A program made the translations under genes and the position numbers. 64,000 nucleotides of DNA from Streptomyces sp. NBC_00568 (lineage in GTDB: Bacteria > Actinomycetota > Actinomycetes > Streptomycetales > Streptomycetaceae). Position 1 is the stretch's first letter; every line of letters begins with the position of its first letter. The notes below the pieces were generated by a model, which saw nothing but the letters and a program-made list of their open reading frames with translations, had not been told where the DNA came from and made no database searches. The stretch lies in assembly GCF_026341855.1 (NCBI RefSeq), contig NZ_JAPENW010000001.1:62001-126000 (forward strand). Reading direction: 5' to 3'. Positions 41,653-50,734 of this stretch are shown one piece after another.

Positions 41653-43293
41653 TCAGCGCTCCGTCACCTTGCCGTCCGCCACCTCCAGGCGGCGGGTCGT
41701 GCGGACCGCGTCCAGCATGCGGCGGTCGTGCGTGACCAGCAGGAGGGTGCCCTCGTAGGTGTCCAGGGCCGATTCCAGCTGCTCGATGGCCGGGAGGTCC
41801 AGGTGGTTGGTCGGCTCGTCCAGGACCAGCAGATTGACTCCCCGGCCCTGGAGCAGGGCCAGCGCCGAGCGGGTGCGCTCTCCCGGGGAGAGGGTGGCCG
41901 CCGGGCGCAGGACGTGGTCCGCCTTCAGGCCGAACTTGGCCAGCAACGTGCGGACTTCGGCGGGTTCCGTGTCCGGGACGGCCGCGCCGAACGCGTCCAG
42001 CAGTGACTCGGAGCCGTGGAAGAGCTTGCGGGCCTGGTCGACCTCGCCGACGACCACGCCGGAGCCCAGCGTGGCGTGCCCGGAGGACAGCGGGACCCGG
42101 CCGAGCAGCGCGCCCAGCAGGGTCGACTTGCCGGCGCCGTTCGCGCCGGTGACGGCGACCCGGTCCGCCCAGTCGATCTGGAGCGTCGCCGGACCGAAGG
42201 TGAAGTCGCCGCGCCGCACCTCCGCGTCCCGCAGGGTGGCGACCACCGCGCCCGATCGCGGGGCCGCCGCGATCTCCATGCGCAGCTCCCACTCCTTGCG
42301 CGGCTCCTCGACGACGTCCAGCCGCTCGATCATGCGCTGCGTCTGCCGGGCCTTCGAGGCCTGCTTCTCGCTGGCCTCGCTGCGGAACTTGCGGCCGATC
42401 TTGTCGTTGTCGTTGCCCGCCTTGCGCCGCGCGTTCTTGACGCCCTTGTCCATCCAGCCGCGCTGCATCTGGGCGCGGCCTTCGAGGGCGGAGCGCTTGT
42501 CGGCGTACTCCTCGAAGTCCTCGCGGGCGTGCCGGCGGGCGGTGTCGCGCTCTTCGAGATAGGCCTCGTAGCCACCGCCGTACAGCGTGATCTGCTGCTG
42601 TACCAGGTCGAGTTCGAGAACCTTGGTGACCGTGCGGGTGAGGAACTCGCGGTCGTGGCTGACGACGACGGTCCCGGCCCGCAGGCCGGAGACGAAGCGC
42701 TCGAGGCGCTCCAGACCGTCCAGGTCGAGGTCGTTCGTCGGCTCGTCGAGCAGGAAGACGTCGTAGCGGGAGAGGAGGAGGGAGGCGAGTCCGGCTCGGG
42801 CGGCCTGGCCGCCGGACAGGGACGTCATCGGCTGGTCGAGACCGACGCCGAGCCCCAGGGAGTCGGCGACCTCCTCGGCACGTTCGTCGAGGTCGGCGCC
42901 GCCGAGGTCGAGCCAGCGCTCCAGGCTGGTCGCGTAGGCGTCGTCGGAGCCCGGCGCTCCGTCGACGAGCGCCTGCGTCGCCTCGTCCATCACCCGCTGG
43001 GCCTCGTCGACGCCGGTGCGGCGCGCGAGGAAGTCCCGTACGGTCTCGCCCTCCCGCCGCTCCGGCTCCTGCGGCAGGTGTCCGACGGTCGCGGTCGGCG
43101 GGGAGAGCCGCAGCTCGCCCTGTTCCGGGGCGAGGAGGCCGGCGAGCAGCCGCAGCAGCGTGGACTTGCCCGCGCCGTTGGCGCCGACGAGCCCGATCAC
43201 GTCGCCGGGCGCGACGACGAGGTCGAGTCCGGCGAAGAGCGCGCGGTCGCCGTGTCCGGCGGTGAGGTTCTTGGCGACGAGAGTGGCAGTCAT
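41653..43293 (-). CDS. ABC-F family ATPase
   Basis: This 546-aa protein has two ABC domains and no membrane segment, as in ribosome-associated ABC-F proteins. Walker A motifs are GANGAGKST near 37 and again near 345; signatures LSGGQ near 177 and LSPGERTR near 455 are present. The linker is a long charged helix with RQTQRMIERLD. Some members protect ribosomes from antibiotics, others are housekeeping; the specificity cannot be read. ATG at 43293 is chosen by family length and by a TAAAAT box 10 nt upstream. Confidence 0.92.
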   Translation of the reverse strand: MTATLVAKNLTAGHGDRALFAGLDLVVAPGDVIGLVGANGAGKSTLLRLLAGLLAPEQGELRLSPPTATVGHLPQEPERREGETVRDFLARRTGVDEAQRVMDEATQALVDGAPGSDDAYATSLERWLDLGGADLDERAEEVADSLGLGVGLDQPMTSLSGGQAARAGLASLLLSRYDVFLLDEPTNDLDLDGLERLERFVSGLRAGTVVVSHDREFLTRTVTKVLELDLVQQQITLYGGGYEAYLEERDTARRHAREDFEEYADKRSALEGRAQMQRGWMDKGVKNARRKAGNDNDKIGRKFRSEASEKQASKARQTQRMIERLDVVEEPRKEWELRMEIAAAPRSGAVVATLRDAEVRRGDFTFGPATLQIDWADRVAVTGANGAGKSTLLGALLGRVPLSSGHATLGSGVVVGEVDQARKLFHGSESLLDAFGAAVPDTEPAEVRTLLAKFGLKADHVLRPAATLSPGERTRSALALLQGRGVNLLVLDEPTNHLDLPAIEQLESALDTYEGTLLLVTHDRRMLDAVRTTRRLEVADGKVTER

Positions 43294-43303
43294 CAGGGAG
43301 CCG

Positions 43304-43309
43304 ATTTTA
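43304..43309 (-). promoter_or_regulatory. -10 box of the ABC-F gene
   Basis: On the minus strand TAAAAT ends 10 nt before the ATG at 43293, in the only A/T-rich patch here. It predicts a very short or absent leader. Confidence 0.5.
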
Positions 43310-43711
43310 ACGGCCCGCGGGATCGCTCCGCGCCGCCGATCCCCGGGGTCCGTGACCACCTGGGCCACCCACGCCCAGGGCCTCCCGTACGACCGAGCCC
43401 AAGGCCCCCTGACCACCTCCAAGGGGCTTCCCGAGCGCCCACCTCCACGGCCCTCCGACCACCCCCTCCGGTTTCCCGCACCGCCCGGAGCCACGGCCGG
43501 TGACCACGGGCCTCCGGCTTCCCCCACCGCCCGGGTCCGCAGCCCCTGACCACTGCCTCCGGCTTCCCGGGCCCCCAGGGTCCACGGCCCTCTGGCCCGC
43601 GGGGCCCGGCTTCGCGGACCGGCGGGCCCACGGCGCCCATCCCCGGGGGCCGCCAGACAGCGAGGCCGCAGGGCCGCAGGGCCGCAGGGCCCATGACTAG
43701 TGGGTTGGCGG
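43310..43711. repeat. decayed GC-rich repeat region
   Basis: About 400 bp between the ABC-F start and the next minus-strand stop hold loosely repeated blocks containing GACCACCTCC and CTCCGGCTTCCC, and an exact CCGCAGGG triplet repeat at 43666-43689. Open frames here encode Gly/Arg/Pro repeats without a domain. No gene or clear promoter beyond the ABC-F box is seen. Confidence 0.65.
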
Positions 43712-44731
43712 TCAGTGGGCCATGCGTTCCACCAGCACGCTCCCGGACGTCCGTGCCACGATGAACGACTCCCCCTTCACCGCGCGGGCCTGCAGTGGAA
43801 TCCGGTGCCGGCCCGTTTCCAGGATGCCGTCGAACACGTCGTGCGCCTGGGTGCGCGAGAGGCGGTCCAGGCGGTAGGCGGTCAGCTGGACCCGGCAGGT
43901 GGAGGTGACCTCGACGCCGGCCTCGCCCTCGGCGGCGACCAGGCGCGTGAGCCGGCGCAGCTCCCGCGGGCCGCGGTCCAGGGCGTGCTCGATCTGGGCG
44001 ACGAGCAGCGGAACGATCGGGGCGAGGCCCTCGACGTGGGCGACGTCGACGCCCGCGTCGCGGAAGGACTCCCTCACCGCGGCCCGTTCCGTCTCGGGGA
44101 CGGCCCGGCCGAACACCACCGCGCCGTAGGCGCGCAGTTCGTCCGCCGGAACCCCCGTGGCGTCGCGGGCGATGTCGGCGCCGATACCGATGACGCGCAG
44201 GGCGGCGGCCAGCTTAGCGAGGAGGGCGACCCGGGCGCCGATCAGCAGGACACGGCGGCGGGGTCCCGGATCGCCGTCGAGCAGGGAGTTCAGGGCACTG
44301 CGGTACTCGGCGCCGTGGAAGCGGAACGGCCCTATGCCGTGGTAGCCGTTGCGTTCCAGATCGGCCCGTTCACCGGTCTGCCAGGCGAAGTCGCGCCAGA
44401 CGTAGTCGTCCCCCTCTCTTTCGATGAGCGCGGTGACGGCACCGCACTCGATGCCCTCGCACTCGGGGCATCCGTAGATGACGTGCCTGCCCCCGTCGAG
44501 CGGGGCGTCGGCTTCCAGGAGAAGGCCGCGCACCTGCGCGGTGAAGATCGCGGGCGGCACGTCGGAGGCGAGCGGGGACACCGCGTCGAGGTCGGACAGC
44601 TGGAACAGCAGCGGGCGTCCGTCGACGACGAAGTCGACGAAGTCCCGGTGCACTTGGTAGTCACCGTTGGCGAGGACTCCACCGGCGCGCATCGCCGGTG
44701 CCAGGCCGAAGGTGGCGTACTCGGCAGACAT
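43712..44731 (-). CDS. conserved protein of unknown function with CxxCxxxxC motif
   Basis: This 339-aa protein is not recognised with certainty. The N-terminal half contains YGCPECEGIECGAV near 111-124, a possible metal site, and WRDFAWQTG nearby. The C-terminal half starts with RRRVLLIGARVALLAKLAAA near 188, which looks like a Rossmann-type strand-turn-helix. There is no signal peptide. ATG at 44731 gives the full fold and faces the divergent D-amino-acid oxidase gene 66 bp away. A redox or nucleotide-binding role is only a suggestion. Confidence 0.7.
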   Translation of the reverse strand: MSAEYATFGLAPAMRAGGVLANGDYQVHRDFVDFVVDGRPLLFQLSDLDAVSPLASDVPPAIFTAQVRGLLLEADAPLDGGRHVIYGCPECEGIECGAVTALIEREGDDYVWRDFAWQTGERADLERNGYHGIGPFRFHGAEYRSALNSLLDGDPGPRRRVLLIGARVALLAKLAAALRVIGIGADIARDATGVPADELRAYGAVVFGRAVPETERAAVRESFRDAGVDVAHVEGLAPIVPLLVAQIEHALDRGPRELRRLTRLVAAEGEAGVEVTSTCRVQLTAYRLDRLSRTQAHDVFDGILETGRHRIPLQARAVKGESFIVARTSGSVLVERMAH

Positions 44732-44785
44732 GCTGTGAGTATCCCCAGACGGAGAGTGATGTGAGCACGGCATGACATATTCCGC

Positions 44786-44791
44786 TAACGT
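44786..44791 (+). promoter_or_regulatory. -10 box of the D-amino-acid oxidase gene, leaderless type
   Basis: TAACGT ends 6 nt before the ATG at 44798 and no Shine-Dalgarno sequence is present. Confidence 0.5.
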
Positions 44792-44797
44792 CCCGGC

Positions 44798-45760
44798 ATG
44801 GAGAAGCCCGGGAACGGCGATGTGATCGTGGTCGGCAGCGGAGTCGTCGGTCTGACCACGGCCGTGGTCCTGGCCGAGACCGGCAGGCGGGTCCGGGTGT
44901 GGGCGCGGGAGCCCGCCGAGCGGACCACCTCGGCGGTTGCGGGGGCTCTGTGGTGGCCGTACCGCATCGAGCCGAAGGCGCTGGCCCGTGAATGGGCGCT
45001 CGTGTCCCTCTCCGTGTACGAGGAGTTGGCGGCGCGGCCCGGGGAGACGGGCGTACGCCTGGTCGAGGGGGTCATGGGCGAGACGCGGCTGGACGAGCTG
45101 GGCGCGTGGGCGGCCCGTGTGCCCGGACTGCGCCCGGCTACGGCCGAGGAGTACCCGGGGACCGCTCTGCGGGCGCGGCTGCCGTTGATCGACATGCCCG
45201 TGCACCTGCGCCTGCTGCGTGAGCGCCTGCTGCGGGCGGGCGGGACGGTCGAGGAACGGACGGTGACGGACCTCGCGGAGGCGCGGGCGCCGGTCGTCGT
45301 CAACTGCGCGGGCCTCGGCGCCCGCGCCCTCGTCCCGGATCCGGCCGTACGGCCCGTGCGCGGCCAGCTCGTGATCGTCGAGAACCCCGGCATCCGCGAG
45401 TGGCTCGTCTCGACGGACCCGGCGGCCGGGACGACCACGTACGTCTTCCCGCAGCCGGACCGGCTGGTCCTCGGCGGGACCACCGACGAGGACGACTGGT
45501 CGCAGATCCCTGACCCCGCCGTGGCGGCGGAGATCGTCGAGCGGTGCGCGGCGCTGCGCCCCGAGATCGCCGGAGCGCGGGTGATCGACCACCGGGTGGG
45601 GCTGCGCCCGGTGCGCGACGCGGTGCGGCTGGAGCGCGAAGTCCTGCCGGACGGGCGGGTGCTGGTGCACAACTACGGCCACGGAGGTGCCGGGGTCACC
45701 GTGGCGTGGGGATGCGCGCGGGAGGCGGCCGGACTCGTCGGTCCGACCGCCTCCGTCTGA
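44798..45760 (+). CDS. D-amino-acid oxidase family FAD enzyme
   Basis: This 320-aa flavoprotein shows the FAD motif VIVVGSGVVGLTTAVVLAE near 9-27, AGALWWPYR near 48-56, VVNCAGLGARAL near 167, and the C-terminal HNYGHGGAGVTVAWGCA near 294-310 that closes the DAO fold. DAO oxidises D-amino acids to 2-oxo acids with release of ammonia and hydrogen peroxide. The length is slightly short for the family but complete. No partner gene adjoins it. Confidence 0.92.
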   Translation: MEKPGNGDVIVVGSGVVGLTTAVVLAETGRRVRVWAREPAERTTSAVAGALWWPYRIEPKALAREWALVSLSVYEELAARPGETGVRLVEGVMGETRLDELGAWAARVPGLRPATAEEYPGTALRARLPLIDMPVHLRLLRERLLRAGGTVEERTVTDLAEARAPVVVNCAGLGARALVPDPAVRPVRGQLVIVENPGIREWLVSTDPAAGTTTYVFPQPDRLVLGGTTDEDDWSQIPDPAVAAEIVERCAALRPEIAGARVIDHRVGLRPVRDAVRLEREVLPDGRVLVHNYGHGGAGVTVAWGCAREAAGLVGPTASV

Positions 45761-45822
45761 GAGGTGCGTTTCCCCCCGTCTGAGAGGTGCGATTCCCTCC
45801 CGTCCGAGAGGTGCGTTTCTCT
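45753..45822. repeat. three tandem 23/24-bp repeats at the DAO 3' end
   Basis: Units at 45753-45775, 45776-45799 and 45800-45822 share CCGTCTGAGAGGTGCGTTTC with few changes. The first unit includes the last codons and the stop of the oxidase gene. They fill most of the 97-bp convergent gap. Confidence 0.85.
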
Positions 45823-45857
45823 CCGTCATCCGGCCCGGGAGCCGTCGATCAGGGGGC

Positions 45858-47816
45858 TCAGCGGCTCTCCCCCGGGACGCGGAGCGCGGTGCGCGGATCG
45901 CGTACGCCGTCGAGGACGGACGCGGCCGGGGCCGGGGTGGAGCCCGCCGTCGCGCGCGCGAACGCGCCGGCGCCGCCGACGAAGGGGACGCGGGCCGAGG
46001 TACGGGACAGGTCGAGGGTCAGGGTCGGTGTGGTGGAGGGCGGGTCGATGAGGTCCTTGTCGGTGCCCGCGACGATCAGTGCGAGCCGGTGGCCCTCGGG
46101 GACGATGTGGTCGGTGGCCGCCAGCTCGAGCGTGATGGTGTACGCCTTGCCCGGGGTGAGCGGGACGCCCTGGTCGGAGGCGTGGTTGCCGAGGTCGGCC
46201 CAGCCGCGGCTGATGACCGTGTAGTCGACGTCGGTCCTGGTCGCCTGGGTCACCTTGTAGCACGAGCTGTCGCCGGTGGTGCTCGGGCCCCAGCAGGTGC
46301 GGTCGGTGAGGGTGGTGACGCCCTCTCCGGAGGCGGCGTAATCGCGGATGGTGTCGGCCCCGAGGTCGACGAGTACGGCCGAGAGATGCGCCGTCGAGGT
46401 CGTCGGCATGGCGGTGACGGTCACCTTGGACGAGCCGGAGAGGCGCAGGTCACGGCTGAGCGGCTTGGTGACGAAGCCCGCCTTGCCGGGGGTCGGCTCG
46501 TCGATGTGCGCGGCCCAGTCGGTCTCGCTCAGCCGCGGGTCGTCGGTGAAGGTCTCGGTTCCGGTGTTCCGGTGGCGTCCGAGGGTGCCGACACCCGCCT
46601 GCGGGCCCGTGCCCGGTCGCAGGGTCGTCGCCGCGGTGGTGCGGGGCGGCCAGACGGCGGAGGTGGCCCACCGGTCGGGGTGGCGTTCGATGTCGGCCAT
46701 CGGTTCGTCGTCGATGCCGTTGTCGTAGCCGAGGAGTTCGTGGTCGAACCAGCGGTGCAGGGTGTCGACCCAGGTGGCGCGGCGGAAGTCGAAGGGGTCG
46801 ACATGGCCGGTCTGGGAGAGCCAGATCTTGCGCTCGACACCGTTCCTGGCGAGCGCGTCCCACCACTGGCCGAAGTTCTTGGCGCGGACGTTGAGGTCCT
46901 GCATGCCGTGCACCAGGAAGACGCTGGCCTTCACCTTCGCGGCGTCCTTGACGTAGTCGCGCTCGGTCCACAGGGACGTCCAGTCGCCGGTGCGCGGCGC
47001 CTCGTCGACCAGCTTCCGTTGCACGGCGGCGCACTTGGCGCGGGCGTCGGGGCTGTCGACGTAGCCGGAGAGCCAGTCGGGGCCCGAGTCGTAGAGCGGG
47101 GCGCCCTGGGCGAAGTAGTAGTCGTACCAGGAGGAGATGGCGCTGATCGGCACGATGGTCTTCAGGCCCTTGACGCCGGTGGCGGCGACGCCGTTGGCGA
47201 TCGTGCCGTCCCAGCTCTTGCCGATCATGCCGGTCCTGCCGTTGGTCCAGGTGGCCTTGGCCGTGGCGGCTCCGGTGCGGGTGGTGTACGCCCTGGCCCG
47301 GCCGTTCAGCCAGTCGACGACCGCTTTGGCGGACTGGATGTCGGAGCGGCCGCCCACGTCGACGCAGCCGTCGGAGCGGTTGGTGCCGGCGAGGTCGACG
47401 CCGACGAAGGCGTAGCCGCGCGGCACGAAGTAGTTGTCGTAGAACAGCGGCATCTGGACGACGTGACCGTCCGCGTCGTACGTCTTCTTCTGGCTCTCGT
47501 TACCGCGCCCGCAGCAGGAGTAGTACGGGCTGGCATCCATGATCACGGGGATCTTGCGTCCCTGGCGGGCGAGTTCGCGCGGCCGGACGATGTCGACGGC
47601 GACCCGGTCGTGTTTTCCGTCGCTGTCGCCGTCGAGACCGGTGTCGACCCAGACGGACTCCCGGATCGCGTTCTCGTACGAATAGACCGGGGCGCTCTCC
47701 CTCGGGGCCGCCTGTGCGGTGGCGGGAGCGAGGAAGGCGGCCAGCAGGGCGGCAACGGCCGCCGTCGCGAGCGATCTCCAGGTCGTTAAGCGCGCGCGGC
47801 GCACTGGTATCGGCAT
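45858..47816 (-). CDS. secreted Xaa-Pro dipeptidyl-peptidase (CocE/NonD family)
   Basis: This 652-aa serine peptidase has a signal peptide at about 1-36 (AAFLAPATAQAA). The alpha/beta-hydrolase domain carries the nucleophile in GMIGKSWDGT near 197 and the His in SQTGHVDPF near 340. The C-terminal PepX_C beta domain spans about 440-620. It should release N-terminal Xaa-Pro dipeptides outside the cell. The ATG at 47816 has no Shine-Dalgarno, but on the minus strand TACGTT (47823-47828) ends 6 nt before it, so a leaderless transcript is likely. Confidence 0.9.
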   Translation of the reverse strand: MPIPVRRARLTTWRSLATAAVAALLAAFLAPATAQAAPRESAPVYSYENAIRESVWVDTGLDGDSDGKHDRVAVDIVRPRELARQGRKIPVIMDASPYYSCCGRGNESQKKTYDADGHVVQMPLFYDNYFVPRGYAFVGVDLAGTNRSDGCVDVGGRSDIQSAKAVVDWLNGRARAYTTRTGAATAKATWTNGRTGMIGKSWDGTIANGVAATGVKGLKTIVPISAISSWYDYYFAQGAPLYDSGPDWLSGYVDSPDARAKCAAVQRKLVDEAPRTGDWTSLWTERDYVKDAAKVKASVFLVHGMQDLNVRAKNFGQWWDALARNGVERKIWLSQTGHVDPFDFRRATWVDTLHRWFDHELLGYDNGIDDEPMADIERHPDRWATSAVWPPRTTAATTLRPGTGPQAGVGTLGRHRNTGTETFTDDPRLSETDWAAHIDEPTPGKAGFVTKPLSRDLRLSGSSKVTVTAMPTTSTAHLSAVLVDLGADTIRDYAASGEGVTTLTDRTCWGPSTTGDSSCYKVTQATRTDVDYTVISRGWADLGNHASDQGVPLTPGKAYTITLELAATDHIVPEGHRLALIVAGTDKDLIDPPSTTPTLTLDLSRTSARVPFVGGAGAFARATAGSTPAPAASVLDGVRDPRTALRVPGESR

Positions 47817-47997
47817 GCGCGGAACGTACCCCGGTCAACTCCCGTGCAAAAGAGGGTCGATGAAAGGTCTCTGGGGCTGGATGACTCATGTCGGCCGAAT
47901 GGCGATCGTGTGACAGGGGTGGCCGTGGACATGACCGGGGCCACAGGGACTGAATAGGCTCCGGACAACTTCATGCCCCCACGACTTGGAGCTTGAC

Positions 47998-49497
47998 GTG
48001 CACCGCAGACTCATCGCCCCGGGCGCCCTCGCCGCCTCCCTGCTGCTGGCGATCCCGGCATCGGCGGCCAGTTACACACCGGGAGCACCGGGCATCGGCG
48101 ACCCCTACTACCCGGCCTACGGCAACGGCGGATACGACGTCTCGCACTACGACCTGCGGCTCACCTACCAGCCTCGGACCGACGAACTCGAGGGCACGGC
48201 CACCCTCCTGGCGACCACCACACAGGACCTGTCCCGGTTCGATCTGGACTTCCTGCTCGACGTCAGCGAGGTCCGGGTCAACGGCGCGAAGGCGTCGTTC
48301 GCGACGTCGGGCCAGCACGAACTGGAGATCACTCCGGCCAAGCCGCTGGCCAAGGGCACGACGGTCACCGTCGTCGTCCGCTACAGCGGTGTGCCGTCCA
48401 CGAAGAGCGCGTACGGCTTCTCGACCTGGCACCGCACCCCGGACGGGGCGGTCGCCGCGGACGAGCCCGAGTCGGCGTGGTGGTGGTACCCGAGCAACGA
48501 CCACCCGCTCGACAAGGCGACCTACGACGTGTCGGTGGCCGTCCCGGACGGCACCCAGGCGATCTCCAACGGCACGCTCCAGTCGACGAGTTCACGGCTC
48601 GGCTGGACCCGCTACAACTGGCGGTCCAACAAGCCGCAGGCCACCTATCTCACCACCCTCGCGGTCGGGAAGTTCGACATCACCACCGGCACGTCCGAGG
48701 GCGGCGTCCCGGTCGTCAACGCCTACAGCAAGGACCTCGGCGACAACGACGGCGCGGCGCGCGCCAGTGTCGAGCGGACGGGAGAAGTCGTCGACTGGCT
48801 GAGCGGCTACTTCGGTCCGTATCCCTTCAGTTCGGCCGGCGGGTACGTGCCCAACACCACCACCGGGTACGCGCTGGAGACCCAGACGCGCGTGTACTAC
48901 AGCCCGCGGCAGTTCGCGAACGGCTCCAACACCTCGGTGGTCGTGCACGAGTTGGCGCACCAGTGGTACGGCGACGATGTGTCGCTGAAGGGCTGGAAGG
49001 ACATCTGGATCAACGAGGGCTTCGCGCGGTACGCGCAGTGGCTGTGGTCGGAGCACGAGGGCGAGGGCACGACGCGGGAGCTCGCGGACTACGTGTACGC
49101 CTCGCATTCGGCGGACGACACCTTCTGGACGGTGGCGCCCGGCGACCCGGGGCCGGACAACCAGTTCGACATCGCGGTCTACGACCGGGGCGCGCTGGCG
49201 GTGCAGGCGCTGCGCGACGAGGTCGGCGACGACGCCTTCTTCGCCGTCCTGAAGGGGTGGCCGAAGGAGCACGCGTACGGGAACGCGTCGGTCGGCGACT
49301 TCCGGAAGTACGCCGAGCAGGTGTCCGGCAGGTCGCTCGCGGCGCTCTTCGACACCTGGCTGTTCCAGCCGTCGAAGCCGGCGGCTCCCGTGGCTCGGGG
49401 TGCCGGGCTCACGGTGGCCCCGGGAACGTCGGGTGCCGTCGCCCGGCCGAAGTCGTGGAAGAAGATCGCCGCCACTGACACGGTCCACTCCGGCTGA
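47998..49497 (+). CDS. secreted M1-family metallopeptidase
   Basis: This 499-aa zinc peptidase has a signal peptide at about 1-26 (ALAASLLLAIPASAA), the N-terminal beta-sandwich typical of M1 peptidases, the zinc motif HELAHQW near 317, and the third ligand in WINEGFAR near 339. It lacks the large C-terminal helical domain of PepN, as in other short secreted forms. GTG at 47998 follows GGAG by 6 nt. With the divergent Xaa-Pro peptidase it forms an extracellular peptide-degrading pair. Confidence 0.92.
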   Translation: MHRRLIAPGALAASLLLAIPASAASYTPGAPGIGDPYYPAYGNGGYDVSHYDLRLTYQPRTDELEGTATLLATTTQDLSRFDLDFLLDVSEVRVNGAKASFATSGQHELEITPAKPLAKGTTVTVVVRYSGVPSTKSAYGFSTWHRTPDGAVAADEPESAWWWYPSNDHPLDKATYDVSVAVPDGTQAISNGTLQSTSSRLGWTRYNWRSNKPQATYLTTLAVGKFDITTGTSEGGVPVVNAYSKDLGDNDGAARASVERTGEVVDWLSGYFGPYPFSSAGGYVPNTTTGYALETQTRVYYSPRQFANGSNTSVVVHELAHQWYGDDVSLKGWKDIWINEGFARYAQWLWSEHEGEGTTRELADYVYASHSADDTFWTVAPGDPGPDNQFDIAVYDRGALAVQALRDEVGDDAFFAVLKGWPKEHAYGNASVGDFRKYAEQVSGRSLAALFDTWLFQPSKPAAPVARGAGLTVAPGTSGAVARPKSWKKIAATDTVHSG

Positions 49498-49521
49498 GGT
49501 ACGCCCGCCCGCCGGGTGTCC

Positions 49522-49557
49522 CCTGCCCGCCCTCCCTTCCGGGGACGGGCGGGCAGG
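49522..49557. terminator. hairpin in the M1 / PfkB convergent junction
   Basis: CCTGCCCGCCC pairs exactly with GGGCGGGCAGG across a 14-nt loop, 25 bp past the M1 stop. Confidence 0.65.
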
Positions 49558-49581
49558 AAGGCCCGGCGGCGGCGGTGAGCG

Positions 49582-49629
49582 GGCTGCGGCTGCGGCTGCG
49601 GCTGCGGCTGCGGCTGCGGCTGCGGCTGC
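49582..49629. repeat. hexanucleotide microsatellite GGCTGC, 8 copies
   Basis: Eight perfect copies of GGCTGC occupy 48 bp between the convergent M1 and PfkB genes. It is not inside a believable reading frame. Perfect short repeats of this length are prone to slippage. Confidence 0.9.
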
Positions 49630-49669
49630 GGGCAAGCGTCAGCGGTGAGCCGGTGGCCGCCCGCACGGT

Positions 49670-50593
49670 TCAGCGACGGGTGGTCGCGTTCTCCAGCTCG
49701 TCGACCTGGGCGAGGAGTTCGTCGCGGCCGATGGCGTCGGCCCGGGTCGCGGGCACGGTGCAGGCGTAGGCGCCGGCGACCGCGCCGTACAGGGCGCAGC
49801 GCCGGACCGGTTCGCCGGTCAGCCGGCCGAAGAGGAAGCCCGCGGCGAAGGAGTCCCCGGCGCCGTTCGAGTCCACCACGGGCGTGCGCGGCGGGACCGC
49901 CGGGACGTGGGTCAGCTCGCCGTCGGCCAGCAGGTACGCGCCCTCGGCGCCGGCCGTGGCGACGACCGCCTCGGCCCGGCCCCGTTCCACGATCCGCCGC
50001 ATGGTGCGCTCGGGGTCGGCGAGGGCGGTGGTGGAGACGAACACGACGTCGGCGGCGTACGCGAACGGCTCGTGGTAGGGATTCTCGCCGTCCCAGTTGT
50101 GCAGGTCGGTCGAGAGGGTCACCCCGGCCTCCCGCAGCGCCTGGAGGGCGAAGGCGCACGGGTGGGTGATGGAGACGTGGGCGTGACGGCTCGCCGCGGC
50201 CAGGTCCCGCACCGTCTTCTCCGGCAGCCGGTCCCCTTCGTGCGAGCGGCTGTCGTCGTACAGGGACAGGCGGCGCCCGTCGGGGCCGACGAGGTTGACC
50301 GCGCGCTTGGTGCCCGCGGGCTGGGGCACCTCGGTGAGCGCGATGCCGCGTTCGCGGTGCAGGGCGCGCACGAGGTCGCCCTCGGGGTCGTCGCCGAGCA
50401 TGTCGAGGTGGTGTGTGCGCAGGCCGAGTTCGTGCAGGCCCAGCGCGACGAAGTCTCCGGTCTGCCCGGCCCGGGTCTCGATCCCGGGACGGATCATGTA
50501 GCTGTCGGCGTACGGGAGCGGCAGTTCGGGGACGTGGACGATCGTGTCCACCCCCGCGCCGCCGAGGACGAGGACGTCGATGTCGCGGCTCAT
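49670..50593 (-). CDS. PfkB-family carbohydrate kinase
   Basis: This 307-aa ribokinase-fold kinase has the N-terminal VLGGAGVDTIVHVPELP, GGxTG-like AGQTGDFVALGL near 42-53, and the catalytic DSNGAGDSFAAGFLFGR near 240-256 with the base Asp. The substrate sugar or nucleoside is unknown. ATG at 50593 follows GAGGGAGAG. It lies upstream of no transporter; the ABC importer is 6 kb away. Confidence 0.9.
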   Translation of the reverse strand: MSRDIDVLVLGGAGVDTIVHVPELPLPYADSYMIRPGIETRAGQTGDFVALGLHELGLRTHHLDMLGDDPEGDLVRALHRERGIALTEVPQPAGTKRAVNLVGPDGRRLSLYDDSRSHEGDRLPEKTVRDLAAASRHAHVSITHPCAFALQALREAGVTLSTDLHNWDGENPYHEPFAYAADVVFVSTTALADPERTMRRIVERGRAEAVVATAGAEGAYLLADGELTHVPAVPPRTPVVDSNGAGDSFAAGFLFGRLTGEPVRRCALYGAVAGAYACTVPATRADAIGRDELLAQVDELENATTRR

Positions 50594-50734
50594 GACTCTC
50601 CCTCTCGGATCCGAGCAGCGAGTCAAGCAGGCCTGGTCCACAACAGCAAGAAATTGCAGAAACTTTCGCAACTTCCTTCATCGGAGCTCCGGTTGGCTCC
50701 GAACCGGACCGCAGCGGCCGCGCCGCCCCACCGG

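Noticed and set aside
43293..43694. 133-codon minus-strand frame upstream of the ABC-F gene
   Set aside because: It encodes repetitive Gly/Arg/Pro sequence from a decayed DNA repeat and overlaps the probable -10 box of the ABC-F gene.
49575..49769. Plus-strand frame with an Arg-Leu dipeptide run
   Set aside because: It is simply a translation of the GGCTGC microsatellite.
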